NCBI RefSeq assembly: GCF_016065055.1
Contig: NZ_CP065856.1
Location: 2,851,836-2,915,835, forward strand
Direction of reading: 5' to 3'
Length of the DNA: 64,000 nt
From: Halosimplex litoreum
Lineage (GTDB): Archaea > Halobacteriota > Halobacteria > Halobacteriales > Haloarculaceae
Below are positions 23,125 to 35,280 of the stretch, piece after piece; positions within the stretch are counted from its first letter, which is position 1, and every line of letters begins with the position of its first letter. The notes under the pieces were generated by a model. The model made no database searches, had not been told where the DNA came from, and saw only the letters and a list, made by a program, of their open reading frames with translations. The translations under genes were made by a program, and so were the position numbers.

Positions 23125-24051
23125 TCAGAGTTCGGCCAGCACCTCGTCGGCGAACTGGTCGAGGACCGCCCGCACGTCTCGGTCGGGGTCGGTCTGGCGG
23201 ACGTTCACCATCACGTGGTCGACGCCGGCGTCCCGGAGGTCTCGGACGTGCTCGACCAGCCAGTCCGTCCCGGTGGCGTAGCCCTGGTGGATTCGCTCCG
23301 GTCCGGCCGTCGGATCCTCGGCGAGCGCGACGTGCAGCACCTGCACGTACGGCTTCTCGCCCGCGACCGCGCGCCAGTCCTCGACCTGCTCGGCCACGCC
23401 CTCGGCGGTCCGCTGGTAGTACACCCAGCCGTCGCCGCGCTCGCCGATCCACTCCGGGGACTGGCCTGCGTGGCCGGTCACGAGTAGCGGCAGCGTCTCG
23501 GTCGTCGGCTTCGGCAGGAGATCCATCGACCCGTCGAGGCTTCCGAACGGTGTGTCGATCTCGGGGTACTCCTCGGCCCAGACCGTCCGCAGCGTCCGGA
23601 CGGACTCGCGGAACAGTTCGTCGGTGCGGTCCTCGTCGACGCCGAAGGCGGCGTACTCCGGCGGGCGGTCGCCGCTGGCGACGCCGAGGACGAGCCGCCC
23701 GTCCGAGAGTCGGTCGACCGACGCCGCGGCCTTGGCGACGTGGAGCGGGTGGCGCAGCGGGAGGACGATACTCCCCGTCGCCAGCGCCACGTCCTCCGTG
23801 TTGGCGGCGATATGGGAGAGAAAGACCCAGGGGTCGTACACCTGCCCGGCGTCGTCGAACTTCGGCCAGAACAGCGGCACGTCGCGGAACCACAGCGCGT
23901 CGAAACCCAGCCGCTCGGCGTAAGCGGCGAGTTCGGTCTGCTCGCCGAGCGGCGGGATCGGCCCGTCGGCGGTCGTGATCGGGAAGAAGAGGCCGACGGA
24001 AAAGTCGTCGTCGAACATGCGGCGATACCCGCGGTTCGCGTGGTCGGTCAT
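23125..24051 (-). CDS. Luciferase-like (LLM) flavin-dependent oxidoreductase
   Basis: 308 residues from MTDHANRGYRRMF at 24051. The TIM-barrel of LLM-class F420/FMN enzymes is seen in VGLFFPITTADGPIPPLGEQTELAAYAERLGFDALWFRDVPLF, ALATGSIVLPLRHPLHVAKAAASVDRLSDGRLVLGVASGDRP and LPLLVTGHAGQSPEWIGERGDGWVYYQ. It resembles family TIGR03571. Haloarchaea make F420, so either cofactor is possible. The substrate is unknown. Confidence 0.88.
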   Translation of the reverse strand: MTDHANRGYRRMFDDDFSVGLFFPITTADGPIPPLGEQTELAAYAERLGFDALWFRDVPLFWPKFDDAGQVYDPWVFLSHIAANTEDVALATGSIVLPLRHPLHVAKAAASVDRLSDGRLVLGVASGDRPPEYAAFGVDEDRTDELFRESVRTLRTVWAEEYPEIDTPFGSLDGSMDLLPKPTTETLPLLVTGHAGQSPEWIGERGDGWVYYQRTAEGVAEQVEDWRAVAGEKPYVQVLHVALAEDPTAGPERIHQGYATGTDWLVEHVRDLRDAGVDHVMVNVRQTDPDRDVRAVLDQFADEVLAEL

Positions 24052-24158
24052 CGCTCCTCGGTTGGGGAGACGCCGACGAGAAAGTGCTGATCGTCGCCCG
24101 TCCGCCGGGCAGCCACCGCGTCGCGCGTTCGGTCGCCCGTCGCCGACCGGGACCGGTC

Positions 24159-24302
24159 TCAGAGCCCGATCAGGTCGTCGAGTTCGACGTCCTCGACGCG
24201 GCTGCCGCAGGCCGAGCACTCGCTGACGTTCGACGGCGCGGGGCCACCTTCCATGTGCACCGCTCCACAGTCCGTACACACCTCGAGTTCTGCCTGAAGC
24301 AT
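24159..24302 (-). CDS. 47-residue zinc-ribbon protein
   Basis: The frame runs from ATG at 24302 to TGA at 24159: MLQAELEVCTDCGAVHMEGG, then PAPSNVSECSACGSRVEDVELDDLIGL. Two CxxC pairs 20 residues apart form a zinc ribbon. Codon use is haloarchaeal. Such micro-proteins are common in haloarchaea and some affect biofilm or stress responses, but nothing here shows a role. Confidence 0.78.
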   Translation of the reverse strand: MLQAELEVCTDCGAVHMEGGPAPSNVSECSACGSRVEDVELDDLIGL

Positions 24303-24360
24303 ACACCGGCTCGTCAGCCCGACGATACATGGGCCTTGTGCCCGACGCGGTGGCCGGCGC

Positions 24361-24729
24361 TCAGTCGTCGTCCGAAACGATGCGGTCGGCCAGCGGCGCG
24401 GTGCGGTCGTCGTCGGCGACCGACGCGCGGATCGCGTCGGCGGGCGGCACCAGCCGGTAGTTCGGTCGCCCCTTTCCGGTGGCCGAGGTGTCGTCGCGGA
24501 CGCCCTCGACGACCCCGTCGGCCTCGAGTTCGTTCAGCGTCCGCGACACTTCAGCCTCTGTCACCGTGCCGAGCACGTCGCTCTCGACGGCGTCCATCGC
24601 CTGGTTGCACGCCCGTCGGATCTCACCGGCGTGGGCGGGCGTCTCGCCGCGCACGGACAGTTCGACCACACCGGCGGCCACGGCGCGCGTCGACAGCGAC
24701 TCCGACCCGAGTTCGGCTCGTTCGGTCAT
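24361..24729 (-). CDS. Winged-helix DNA-binding protein
   Basis: 122 residues from MTERAELG at 24729. A helical first half (HAGEIRRACNQAMDAVESDVLGTV) leads into TEAEVSRTLNELEADGVVEGVRDDTSATGKGRPNYRLV, a helix-turn-helix with a wing ending in the Pro-Asn-Tyr strand. It looks like a small transcription regulator, with no ligand domain. The target is unknown. The neighbour upstream on the same strand is a TIGR00266-family gene. Confidence 0.78.
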   Translation of the reverse strand: MTERAELGSESLSTRAVAAGVVELSVRGETPAHAGEIRRACNQAMDAVESDVLGTVTEAEVSRTLNELEADGVVEGVRDDTSATGKGRPNYRLVPPADAIRASVADDDRTAPLADRIVSDDD

Positions 24730-24837
24730 GGCGCTCCCTTCGGACGGATCTGTGATAACGATTGTGCGGGATCCGCCGCCCGCTCGACGGGCGCGTCGGC
24801 TCGCACACCGGCTCGCGCCGCCGTTCGCCTCGCCGAC

Positions 24838-25524
24838 TCAGGTCGTCGTGGTCGTGTTGTTCTGGGGGATCTTCGGGATCAGCCACGAGAGGAACGCGTC
24901 GGGACTGCGGGTCTGGGTCCAGACCGTCCCCTCGCCGGAGAACTCGCAGACCAGCCCCTCGCCGCTGAACAGCGTCGACTTCAGGCCGCCGACCTTCCGC
25001 ACGTCGAACGACAGCGCCTCCTCGAAGGCGACGATGTGGCCGGTGTCGACGACGAACGACTCGTCGGCGGTCACCTCGTGTTCGTCGATGGCCCCGTAAC
25101 TCGACAGGAACACCGGACCGGCGCCCGACAGGCGGAGGAGAAAGAGGCCCTCGCCCCCGAAGAAGGTCTTCGCGCCGCCGAACTCGGTGTCGACCTCGAC
25201 CGTCGGGTCCGAGGCCAGGAACGACGAGGACTGGACGTACAGCGTCTCGTCGGCGAGGTCGTGGTGTTGCACGTCGCCCGACAGCGCGGGCGCCAGCTGT
25301 ATCTGCCCGCCGTCGGGCGCCGAGAACGTGTTCATGAAGAAGGACTCGCCGCCGAACAGCGACCGCGAGAGCGATTTGAGGATCCCTCCCTCGGCGTTGG
25401 TCTCGACGTCGATCGACGGCGCTTTGCTCACCATCGCGCCCGCTTCCGACCGGACGGACTCACCGGGACCGAGGTCGAGCGTCAACTGCGCGTACGACGG
25501 TCTGTGGGAGATCTCGTGCTCCAT
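24838..25524 (-). CDS. AIM24 / TIGR00266 family protein
   Basis: 228 residues from MEHEISHRPSYAQLTLDLGPGE at 25524. The family pattern is clear: GESVRSEAGAMVSKAPSIDVETNAEGGILKSLSRSLFGGESFFMNTF, then GPVFLSSYGAIDEH and KVGGLKSTLFSGEGLVCEFSGEGTVWTQTRS. AIM24-like proteins form beta-helix-like trimers; bacterial members are called TIGR00266 and yeast Aim24 affects mitochondrial organisation. The biochemical role is unknown. Unusually the C-terminus ends in a run of Thr (NNTTTTT). Confidence 0.88.
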   Translation of the reverse strand: MEHEISHRPSYAQLTLDLGPGESVRSEAGAMVSKAPSIDVETNAEGGILKSLSRSLFGGESFFMNTFSAPDGGQIQLAPALSGDVQHHDLADETLYVQSSSFLASDPTVEVDTEFGGAKTFFGGEGLFLLRLSGAGPVFLSSYGAIDEHEVTADESFVVDTGHIVAFEEALSFDVRKVGGLKSTLFSGEGLVCEFSGEGTVWTQTRSPDAFLSWLIPKIPQNNTTTTT

Positions 25525-25587
25525 GGACGCCCTGTTGGTTCGCCGAGACGATACTCTTGTCGCCGGCTCGGTAGGTCGCTGGGTGGA

Positions 25588-25806
25588 TCAGTTCAGTGCC
25601 TCGACCTCGTCGGTGAGGTCGTCGGCGCCGTCGACGGGGCCGTTGACGAACAGGCCGTGGCCGATGAGCGCCACGGCGACGAATCCGGCGGCGAGCACCG
25701 ACGTAGTCGCTGCGACCGACGTGAGCGCCGCGACCGCGCCGCCGACGCTCATGCTCGCGAACACGCCGAGCAGGACCAGGTCGTAGTACTGCCAGGTGTA
25801 GGCCAT
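25588..25806 (-). CDS. Small two-span membrane protein
   Basis: 72 residues from MAYTWQYYDLVLLG at 25806. Two or three hydrophobic helices (LVLLGVFASMSVGGAVAAL and VLAAGFVAVALIGHGLFVNGP) are followed by an acidic tail DDLTDEVEALN. The type is common in haloarchaea; function unknown. It lies between a DUF429-like gene and the TIGR00266 gene, all on the minus strand. Confidence 0.75.
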   Translation of the reverse strand: MAYTWQYYDLVLLGVFASMSVGGAVAALTSVAATTSVLAAGFVAVALIGHGLFVNGPVDGADDLTDEVEALN

Positions 25807-25877
25807 ACGCCCGATTTGGGTGGCGGGCGCAAAAACGCACGGGGCGCTCCCGGCCGGTGGGCCGAGCGGCCGGGGGG

Positions 25878-26630
25878 TTACTCGGCCACGAGCGGGCTCT
25901 CGGCCCGGTAGGCGATAGCCATCGGGAGGCCAGCGGCGTCGGTCGGCGGTTCCGCGGGGAGCGTCCGGAGCGTCCCGTCGCCCGGGGCGGCGGTGTAGGC
26001 CAGCGCGACCGCGTCGAGCACGTCGGCGACGGCGACCTCGTGTCCCTCGGTGGCCGCGGCGGCGGCCTGGACGACGGGCGGCGCGTCGCGGTCGTACTGG
26101 GCGAGCGTCCGCATCCGCTCGGCGTAGCCCGCGGCGTAGGCCGTGTCGTGCTCGAGCGCCTCGCCCGCGAACGCGCGGAAGCAGACCTCCGAATGGCTCC
26201 CCGCGAACGCCGCCCGGGCCTCGGGGACGTTCTGGAGGAGTTCGTCGACGGCCACGATGGCGTCGCTCATCGCGAACGCTCGTTCGGAGATGCCCCGGCC
26301 CGCCTTGCGCTCGTTGACGCGCTGGGCGGCGGGGTACCGGCGCTTGCGCGTCGCCTCCCTGACCGGTGGGGTGACGACCGCGTCGCTCATCGCACCCAGC
26401 GCGCGCCGCGCGAGGTCGTCGCAGCGCCGGCCTTCCTCCCCCTCCTCGACGAGGCCGACCGGCACGTCCACGAGGACGCGCTCGGTGCGCTCCTCGTAGC
26501 GGACCCACAGGTCTCCGACCTCGTCGAACACCGCGGCGTGGTCGAACCCCGAGCGGTCGAACGCCACCGCGAACCACGACGTCCCCGACCGGGTGACGCC
26601 GACGTACAGCGATTCGGCGACATCGCTCAT
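25878..26630 (-). CDS. DUF429 family protein, predicted RNase H-like fold
   Basis: 250 residues from MSDVAESLYVGVTRSGTSW at 26630. DUF429 features are present: the first strand YVGVTRSGTSWFAVAFD, then VLVDVPVGLVE, RRCDDLARRALG, FAMSDAIVAVDELLQ and GSHSEVCFRAFAG, which carry the conserved Asp and Glu residues. The family is predicted to be an RNase H-like nuclease, but no member of this branch has a clear function. Length is normal. Confidence 0.82.
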   Translation of the reverse strand: MSDVAESLYVGVTRSGTSWFAVAFDRSGFDHAAVFDEVGDLWVRYEERTERVLVDVPVGLVEEGEEGRRCDDLARRALGAMSDAVVTPPVREATRKRRYPAAQRVNERKAGRGISERAFAMSDAIVAVDELLQNVPEARAAFAGSHSEVCFRAFAGEALEHDTAYAAGYAERMRTLAQYDRDAPPVVQAAAAATEGHEVAVADVLDAVALAYTAAPGDGTLRTLPAEPPTDAAGLPMAIAYRAESPLVAE

Positions 26631-26756
26631 CGTATCACACTGCGTGCCCCCGGATTAAAACCCCTCGGCCGCGGCCTCCGACAGCCGACCGCGACGGGCT
26701 GTCAACCGTCGAGAAAATCTCACGAAATCGACGTGTCGTGGTAACGACTCTCTCGG

Positions 26757-26793
26757 AAGTCCTATACGTCCCCCGCTCATCCCTTCGTTTGCA
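26757..26793 (+). promoter_or_regulatory. Promoter of the cold-shock gene cluster
   Basis: An AT-rich CCTATACGT box at about 26760-26767 lies near -30 relative to the ATG at 26794. The spacing fits a transcript with a very short or no leader. No cold-shock-type long 5' leader is present, unlike bacterial cspA. Confidence 0.5.
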
Positions 26794-26988
26794 ATGGCAT
26801 CCGGTAAGGTTGATTTCTTCAACGACACGGGCGGTTACGGTTTCATCGAGACTGAGGACGCTGACGACGACGTTTTCTTCCACATGGAGGACGTGGGCGG
26901 TCCGGACCTCGAAGAGGGACAGGAAGTGGAGTTCGACATCGAGCAGGCCGACAAGGGCCCGCGAGCGACCAACCTGGAGCGCCTCTAA
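26794..26988 (+). CDS. cspA: Cold-shock domain protein, copy 1
   Basis: 64 residues, a single cold-shock domain (OB fold) that binds single-stranded RNA or DNA. RNP1 is seen as GGYGFIE and RNP2 as DVFFHM. The protein starts MASGKVDFFND and ends NLERL. Its stop codon shares one base with the start of the next gene (TAATG), so translation is probably coupled. The protein is identical to copy 2 at all 64 residues though the DNA differs at many silent positions. Confidence 0.95.
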   Translation: MASGKVDFFNDTGGYGFIETEDADDDVFFHMEDVGGPDLEEGQEVEFDIEQADKGPRATNLERL

Positions 26989-27182
26989 TGGCCTCCGGTA
27001 AGGTCGACTTCTTCAACGACACTGGCGGCTACGGCTTCATCGAGACCGAGGACGCCGACGACGACGTGTTCTTCCACATGGAAGACGTCGGCGGCCCGGA
27101 CCTCGAAGAAGGGCAGGAAGTGGAGTTCGACATCGAGCAGGCCGACAAGGGTCCGCGAGCGACCAACCTGGAGCGTCTCTAA
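26988..27182 (+). CDS. cspA: Cold-shock domain protein, copy 2
   Basis: 64 residues, amino-acid sequence identical to copy 1. All base differences from copy 1 are silent and lie mostly in the first half, while the last 70 bases are nearly the same. It carries the same RNP1 (GGYGFIE) and RNP2 (DVFFHM) motifs. It starts on the last base of copy 1's stop and ends two bases before copy 3. Confidence 0.95.
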   Translation: MASGKVDFFNDTGGYGFIETEDADDDVFFHMEDVGGPDLEEGQEVEFDIEQADKGPRATNLERL

Positions 27183-27184
27183 CG

Positions 27185-27379
27185 ATGGCGAAAGGTACGG
27201 TCGACTTCTTCAACGACACCGGTGGCTACGGCTTCATCGACGCCGAGGACGAGGACGAGGACGTGTTCTTCCACATGGAAGACGTCGGCGGCCCGGACCT
27301 CGAAGAGGGCGAGGAAGTGGAGTTCGACATCGAGCAGGCCGACAAGGGCCCGCGCGCGTCGAACCTCACCCGACTGTAA
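27185..27379 (+). CDS. cspA: Cold-shock domain protein, copy 3
   Basis: 64 residues, differing from copies 1 and 2 at a few positions: MAKGTVDFF at the start, GFIDAEDEDEDV in the RNP1 region, LEEGEEVEF, and RASNLTRL at the end. RNP motifs are kept. It begins two bases after copy 2's stop and is followed at once by a stem-loop at 27380-27409. The three genes form one operon. Confidence 0.95.
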   Translation: MAKGTVDFFNDTGGYGFIDAEDEDEDVFFHMEDVGGPDLEEGEEVEFDIEQADKGPRASNLTRL

Positions 27380-27409
27380 GTCGCTGACACCGACGACGGC
27401 GTCAGCGAC
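27380..27409 (+). terminator. Stem-loop after the cold-shock operon
   Basis: GTCGCTGAC and GTCAGCGAC, a perfect 9-bp stem with a 12-base loop, begins at the base after the csp copy 3 stop codon. It probably ends or protects the operon transcript. No clear T tract follows. Confidence 0.65.
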
Positions 27410-27544
27410 GGGCTGACTCCGCATTCTACCACTCTCCGACCGACGAGCGACGGCGCCCGTCGGTCACCGATCACCCACGTCGACGAGCGGCGCCGCCGCT
27501 TCCGGGGGATGTGGGACAAGAAGGAAAACCGCGGAGCGGCGGCG

Positions 27545-28411
27545 CTACTGCGGGTCGACGTCGTTCAGCTTCGCCAGGTCCTCGTCGGTCAGTTCGACTT
27601 GCGAGGCGGCGACGTTCGATTCGAGGTGGTCGACGCTGGAGGTGCCGGGGATCGGCAGCGTCACGTCCGAGTGATGGAGCAGCCACGCCAGCGCGACCTG
27701 TCGGCGGGAGGCGTCGTGTGCCTCGCCGACCTCGTCGAGGACGCCCGCGACCCCGTCGTCGTCGACGGTGTACAGCGGTCCCCACGGGATGAAGCCGACG
27801 TCGTACTCCTCGCAGGCCTGCAGTACGTCCTCGTCGCCGCGGTAGGCGACGTTGTACTGGTTCTGGACCGTCGCGATGTCGACGATGTCGCGGGCGAGAT
27901 CCAGCTGCTCGACGGAGACGTTCGAGAGGCCGACGTGGTCGACCTGCCCGGCGTCTTTCATCTCGGCGAAGGCGTGGACGGAGTCCTCGAAGTCCGTCTC
28001 GGGGTCCGGGCGGTGGAACTGGTAGAGGTCGATACTGTCGACACCCAGCCGGTCGAGGCTACAGAGGACCTGATTGTGGAGGAACTGCGGGTCGCCGTGT
28101 GTCGGCCACTCGCCCTCGCGGTGACGCAGGAGGCCGGCCTTCGAGGCGACCACCGGGTCGGCGTCGACCTCGGCCAGCGCGTCGTTGAGGATCCGCTCGC
28201 TCGTCCCGGGGCCGTAGGAGTCGGCGGTGTCGACGAAGTCGACGCCCAGTTCCGTCGCGCGGTGGACGACCTCGCGGGCGTTGTCCTCGTCGTCGGGGCG
28301 GCCGATGATGCCCTCCCCTGTCAGGCGCATCGCGCCGAAGCCCAGCCGGTGGACCGTCAGCTCCCCACCGATGTCGAACGTGTCGCTCTCGTTGTGTACG
28401 TCGTCGGTCAT
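27545..28411 (-). CDS. Aldo/keto reductase
   Basis: 288 residues from MTDDVHNES at 28411. The TIM-barrel AKR tetrad is visible: Asp and Tyr in DTADSYGPG, Lys in VVASKAGL and His in LYQFHRPDP. The NADPH end is LPIPGTSSVDHLESNVAA. It resembles the YdhF/Tas-like group of oxidoreductases acting on aldehydes or ketones. The substrate is not known. The gene converges with the cold-shock operon. Confidence 0.92.
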   Translation of the reverse strand: MTDDVHNESDTFDIGGELTVHRLGFGAMRLTGEGIIGRPDDEDNAREVVHRATELGVDFVDTADSYGPGTSERILNDALAEVDADPVVASKAGLLRHREGEWPTHGDPQFLHNQVLCSLDRLGVDSIDLYQFHRPDPETDFEDSVHAFAEMKDAGQVDHVGLSNVSVEQLDLARDIVDIATVQNQYNVAYRGDEDVLQACEEYDVGFIPWGPLYTVDDDGVAGVLDEVGEAHDASRRQVALAWLLHHSDVTLPIPGTSSVDHLESNVAASQVELTDEDLAKLNDVDPQ

Positions 28412-28505
28412 ACCGGTTCCCGCTGGGCCCGCCACACACTAAGCCGTGGGGAAGCCGGAAGGACGCGTGGGGTTCGCGAGGCCGAGGGTCGGTGCGGTCC
28501 GGGAC

Positions 28506-28679
28506 TCAGTTCAGGCGCTCACGCGCGACGAACACCGTCTTCAGCTTCCGCCCGCAGTCCGGACAGCACAGCGACTGCCACTTCGTCGGGTCCAGGTCCG
28601 CGATCGTCTCGCTGCGGGTCGCCGTCTCGCGATCCACCGACCGCTCGCAGGTCCCGCAGTAGAGGCCCCCGTCGCTCAT
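28506..28679 (-). CDS. 57-residue zinc-ribbon protein
   Basis: From MSDGGLYCGTCERSVDRET at 28679. Two CxxC pairs (CGTC and CPDC, the latter in LCCPDCGRKLK) form a zinc ribbon; a KW residue pair separates the halves. Role unknown. It lies between katG and the aldo/keto reductase on the same strand. Confidence 0.75.
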   Translation of the reverse strand: MSDGGLYCGTCERSVDRETATRSETIADLDPTKWQSLCCPDCGRKLKTVFVARERLN

Positions 28680-28781
28680 GCGCGCGGCTACGGCGCGGGA
28701 CCGCAAAACCACATCGGATAGGTCGAGGGCGTCGAAAATCGGGGAGAGATATCGGCCGTGGTCAGCCGAGTCGGGTCGCGG

Positions 28782-32459
<3,678 letters not shown>

Positions 32460-32564
32460 CGGAGACCTACCGCCGGATCGCGCGGCCGGGGGCGAGGCGT
32501 CGCGCACCCGCAGGTGCAAGCCGCGGCCATACCCCCCTGGCGGGGAAAAGACGGGTAGCTCGAC

Positions 32565-34190
32565 ATGCCGAACACACACTTGCGTGCGGACCGGGTCGAG
32601 GCCGACTTCGATCGACTCCTGTCGGCGGCGGGCGACGGCCTCGTCGTCGCTTCGAACCGGCAACCGTACAGACACGACTACGGCGACGACGGCGAGGTGA
32701 CGGTCGACCGGCCGGCCGGGGGGTTGACCGCCGGCCTCGACGAGGTCATGCGCCGCGTCGACGGCACCTGGATCGCCTGGGGGGACGGCGAGGCCGACGC
32801 CGCGGTCGTCGACGGCGACGACACCGTGTCGGTCCCGCCCGAGGGCAGCGAGGGCGACACCGATTCCGGGGACGCGAACGGAACCTACACGCTCCGTCGG
32901 CTGTGGCTCGACGAGGACGAGGTCCAGGGCTACTACTACGAGGTGGCCAACCAGGTGCTGTGGCCGCTGTGTCACGCCGCGCTGGGTACCGTCGAGAGCT
33001 GCGGCGACGCCTGGACGGACTATCGCCGGGTGAACGGTCAGTTCGCCGATGCGATGGCCGCCGCCGCCGCGACCGACGCCGACGGCGACCCGCTCGTCTG
33101 GCTCCACGACTACCATCTCGCGCTCGCGCCCCGACGGCTCCGCGACCGTCTCGGGAGCGACATCGGTGGGCGCGGCGACGGCGCGACCGACCGCACCGCG
33201 GGCGCCGACCCCACCCTGGCCCACACCTGGCACATCCCGTGGCCCAGTTGGGACACGTTCCGGGCGTGTCCGAATCGTGGGGCGCTCCTCGACGGCCTGC
33301 TGGGCAACGACCTGCTCGTCTTCCACGTTCCCCGGTATTGCGAGAGCTTCCTGCGGAGCGCCGACCGCGGGCTCGACGGGACCGCCGTCGACTTCGACGC
33401 CGGCACCGTCGACTACCGCGACCGGACGACGACGGTCAGGGCCGCGCCGATGGGCGTCCCGGTCGACCGCATCCGCGAACAGGCCGAGAGCATGGAAGCC
33501 ACCGGCTTCCGCGCGGCGTTCCGGAAGAACCGCGGCATCGACCGCGACACACGTCTGGCCGTCGGCGTCGACCGCCTCGATTACACCAAGGGCGTCGTCC
33601 AGCGACTCGACGCCTTCGAGCGGCTGTTCGCCGAGTACCCCGAACACCGCGGCGAGGTCACGTTCGTCCAGGTCGGCACCGAGAGCCGCTCGGCCATCCC
33701 CGCCTACGCCGACTACCAGGACCGCGTCGAAGCGGCCGTCGACCGGGTCGACGACCGCTTCGCGACCGACGACTGGCGCCCCGTCGTCTACACGACGGAC
33801 TACGTCTCCGACGAGGGGCTCGCGGGGCTGTACCGCGAGGCCGACTTGGCGGTTGTCAGCCCGGTCCGCGACGGGATGAACCTCGTCGCCCAGGAGTACG
33901 TCGCCGCGGGGGGCGACGACCCCGGGGTGCTCGTCCTGAGCGACCAGGCCGGCGCCCACGATACGCTGGGCGAGTGGGCCGTCTCCGTTCGCCCGCACGA
34001 CACCGAGGGGTTCGCGGCCGCGCTCGACGACGCGCTGTCGATGCCCGAACGCGAGCGTCGCCGGCGCGCGAACGCCCTCACGGACAGTATCGAGGACGAC
34101 GACCTCGACTCGTGGCTCGGGGACGTCCTCGGCGCGGTCGCCCGCGTCGCCAGCGCCGACGGGGGGGTCCCGACCCGTGCAGACCACTGA
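32565..34190 (+). CDS. otsA: Trehalose-6-phosphate synthase (GT20)
   Basis: 541 residues. The enzyme joins a nucleotide glucose to glucose 6-phosphate, giving trehalose 6-phosphate. GT20 motifs are in order: VVASNRQPYRHDY, RPAGGLTAGLDEV, WIAWGDGE, QVLWPLCHAALG, LVWLHDYHLALAPRRLR, HIPWPSWDTFRACPNR, GVDRLDYTKGVVQRL and VRDGMNLVAQEYVA. An Asp/Gly-rich loop (about residues 80-105) is longer than in most OtsA. It overlaps otsB by 14 bases, so synthase and phosphatase are translated together. Confidence 0.94.
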   Translation: MPNTHLRADRVEADFDRLLSAAGDGLVVASNRQPYRHDYGDDGEVTVDRPAGGLTAGLDEVMRRVDGTWIAWGDGEADAAVVDGDDTVSVPPEGSEGDTDSGDANGTYTLRRLWLDEDEVQGYYYEVANQVLWPLCHAALGTVESCGDAWTDYRRVNGQFADAMAAAAATDADGDPLVWLHDYHLALAPRRLRDRLGSDIGGRGDGATDRTAGADPTLAHTWHIPWPSWDTFRACPNRGALLDGLLGNDLLVFHVPRYCESFLRSADRGLDGTAVDFDAGTVDYRDRTTTVRAAPMGVPVDRIREQAESMEATGFRAAFRKNRGIDRDTRLAVGVDRLDYTKGVVQRLDAFERLFAEYPEHRGEVTFVQVGTESRSAIPAYADYQDRVEAAVDRVDDRFATDDWRPVVYTTDYVSDEGLAGLYREADLAVVSPVRDGMNLVAQEYVAAGGDDPGVLVLSDQAGAHDTLGEWAVSVRPHDTEGFAAALDDALSMPERERRRRANALTDSIEDDDLDSWLGDVLGAVARVASADGGVPTRADH

Positions 34191-34986
34191 CGCCACGCCG
34201 CTGTGGCTCGCCCGCGAGACCGTCGCCGACCGCCTCGCGGCAGCCCCCGGCGTCGTCTGCTGTCTCGACTTCGACGGGACGCTCGCCCCCATCGTCGACG
34301 ACCCCGACGCCGCCGCCATGCCGCCCGGGGTGCGCGAGCGCCTCGTCGCCCTCCGCGACTGCGAGTCCGTCCGCGGCGCCGTCGTCAGCGGCCGCGAACT
34401 CGCGGACCTCCGAGAGCGGGTCGGCGTCGGCGGGATCGCCTACGCCGGCAACCACGGGATCGAGCGCCGGATCGACGGCGGGCGGTCGGTCGCGCCCGAC
34501 GCCCGACTGAGCGCCGACGCCGTCTCGCGGGTCTGCGACCGTCTGGGCGACCGCCTCGCGCACGTTCCCGGAGTCGCGATCGAGGACAAGGGCCTGACCG
34601 CGACGGTCCACGTCCGCAACGTGCCCGACGAGCGCGTCCCCGAGGTCGGGCGCGTCGTCGGGGAGACCGTCGAGGAGGTGATGACTACCGGCGACGCGGC
34701 CCTCGAAATCCGCGACGGCAAGGCCATCCGCGAGATCCGGCCAGACGTCGAGTGGGACAAGGGCCGCGCCGTCGCACAGCTGGCCGAGGAGGCGCCCGAC
34801 GGCTGGCTCCCCCTCTACGTCGGCGACGACGTGACCGACGAGGACGCGTTCGAAGCGCTACGGGAGCACGACGGGGGGCTCGGCGTCCTCGTCGGCGAGC
34901 GCGAGACCGCCGCGAACTACCGGATCGAACGCCAGCGCGACGTGGTGGAGCTCCTGGAGCTGGTCGTCGACGCCCAGTGCGAGTGA
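34177..34986 (+). CDS. otsB: Trehalose-6-phosphate phosphatase
   Basis: 269 residues from a GTG at 34177 that lies inside the end of otsA. It removes phosphate from trehalose 6-phosphate. HAD motifs are visible: LDFDGTLAPIVDDP with nucleophile Asp, VVSGREL, YAGNHGIERR, WDKGRAVAQL with the catalytic Lys, and YVGDDVTDEDAFEAL with metal-binding Asp. Together with OtsA it makes trehalose, which serves as a compatible solute. The next start codon inside the gene would remove the nucleophile, so GTG is right. Confidence 0.94.
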   Translation: MQTTDATPLWLARETVADRLAAAPGVVCCLDFDGTLAPIVDDPDAAAMPPGVRERLVALRDCESVRGAVVSGRELADLRERVGVGGIAYAGNHGIERRIDGGRSVAPDARLSADAVSRVCDRLGDRLAHVPGVAIEDKGLTATVHVRNVPDERVPEVGRVVGETVEEVMTTGDAALEIRDGKAIREIRPDVEWDKGRAVAQLAEEAPDGWLPLYVGDDVTDEDAFEALREHDGGLGVLVGERETAANYRIERQRDVVELLELVVDAQCE

Positions 34987-35043
34987 ACACGGCCGCTCGC
35001 TCGCACCAACAGTGATGTAGCGCGCACCCGAACGTCACGCTCG

Positions 35044-35244
35044 ATGCGGGACCTCCTGGCGGACGTGTTCGCGCCGACGCGGTACAACGTCGCCGCGGCC
35101 GTCAGCGCCGTCTCTCTCCTCGTCGTCGCCTACGTGCTCGTCCCCCACCCCTACGTCCAGTACGGGGCGTGGCTGGTGATCTTTACCGTCTGGATGGTGT
35201 GGTTCGTCTACGTCGGCGTCGACCACGTCTACGGGATCGACTGA
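35044..35244 (+). CDS. 66-residue two-span membrane protein
   Basis: From MRDLLADVFAPTRYNVAAAV at 35044. Two hydrophobic helices, NVAAAVSAVSLLVVAYVLV and YGAWLVIFTVWMVWFVYVGV, are separated by PHPYVQ. The aromatic second span ends DHVYGID. Similar small proteins occur in haloarchaea; function unknown. It follows otsB by 57 bases. Confidence 0.72.
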   Translation: MRDLLADVFAPTRYNVAAAVSAVSLLVVAYVLVPHPYVQYGAWLVIFTVWMVWFVYVGVDHVYGID

Positions 35245-35280
35245 CCGCTCGCGAAGCCGCAGAAACCGTCCGGAGTGTCC

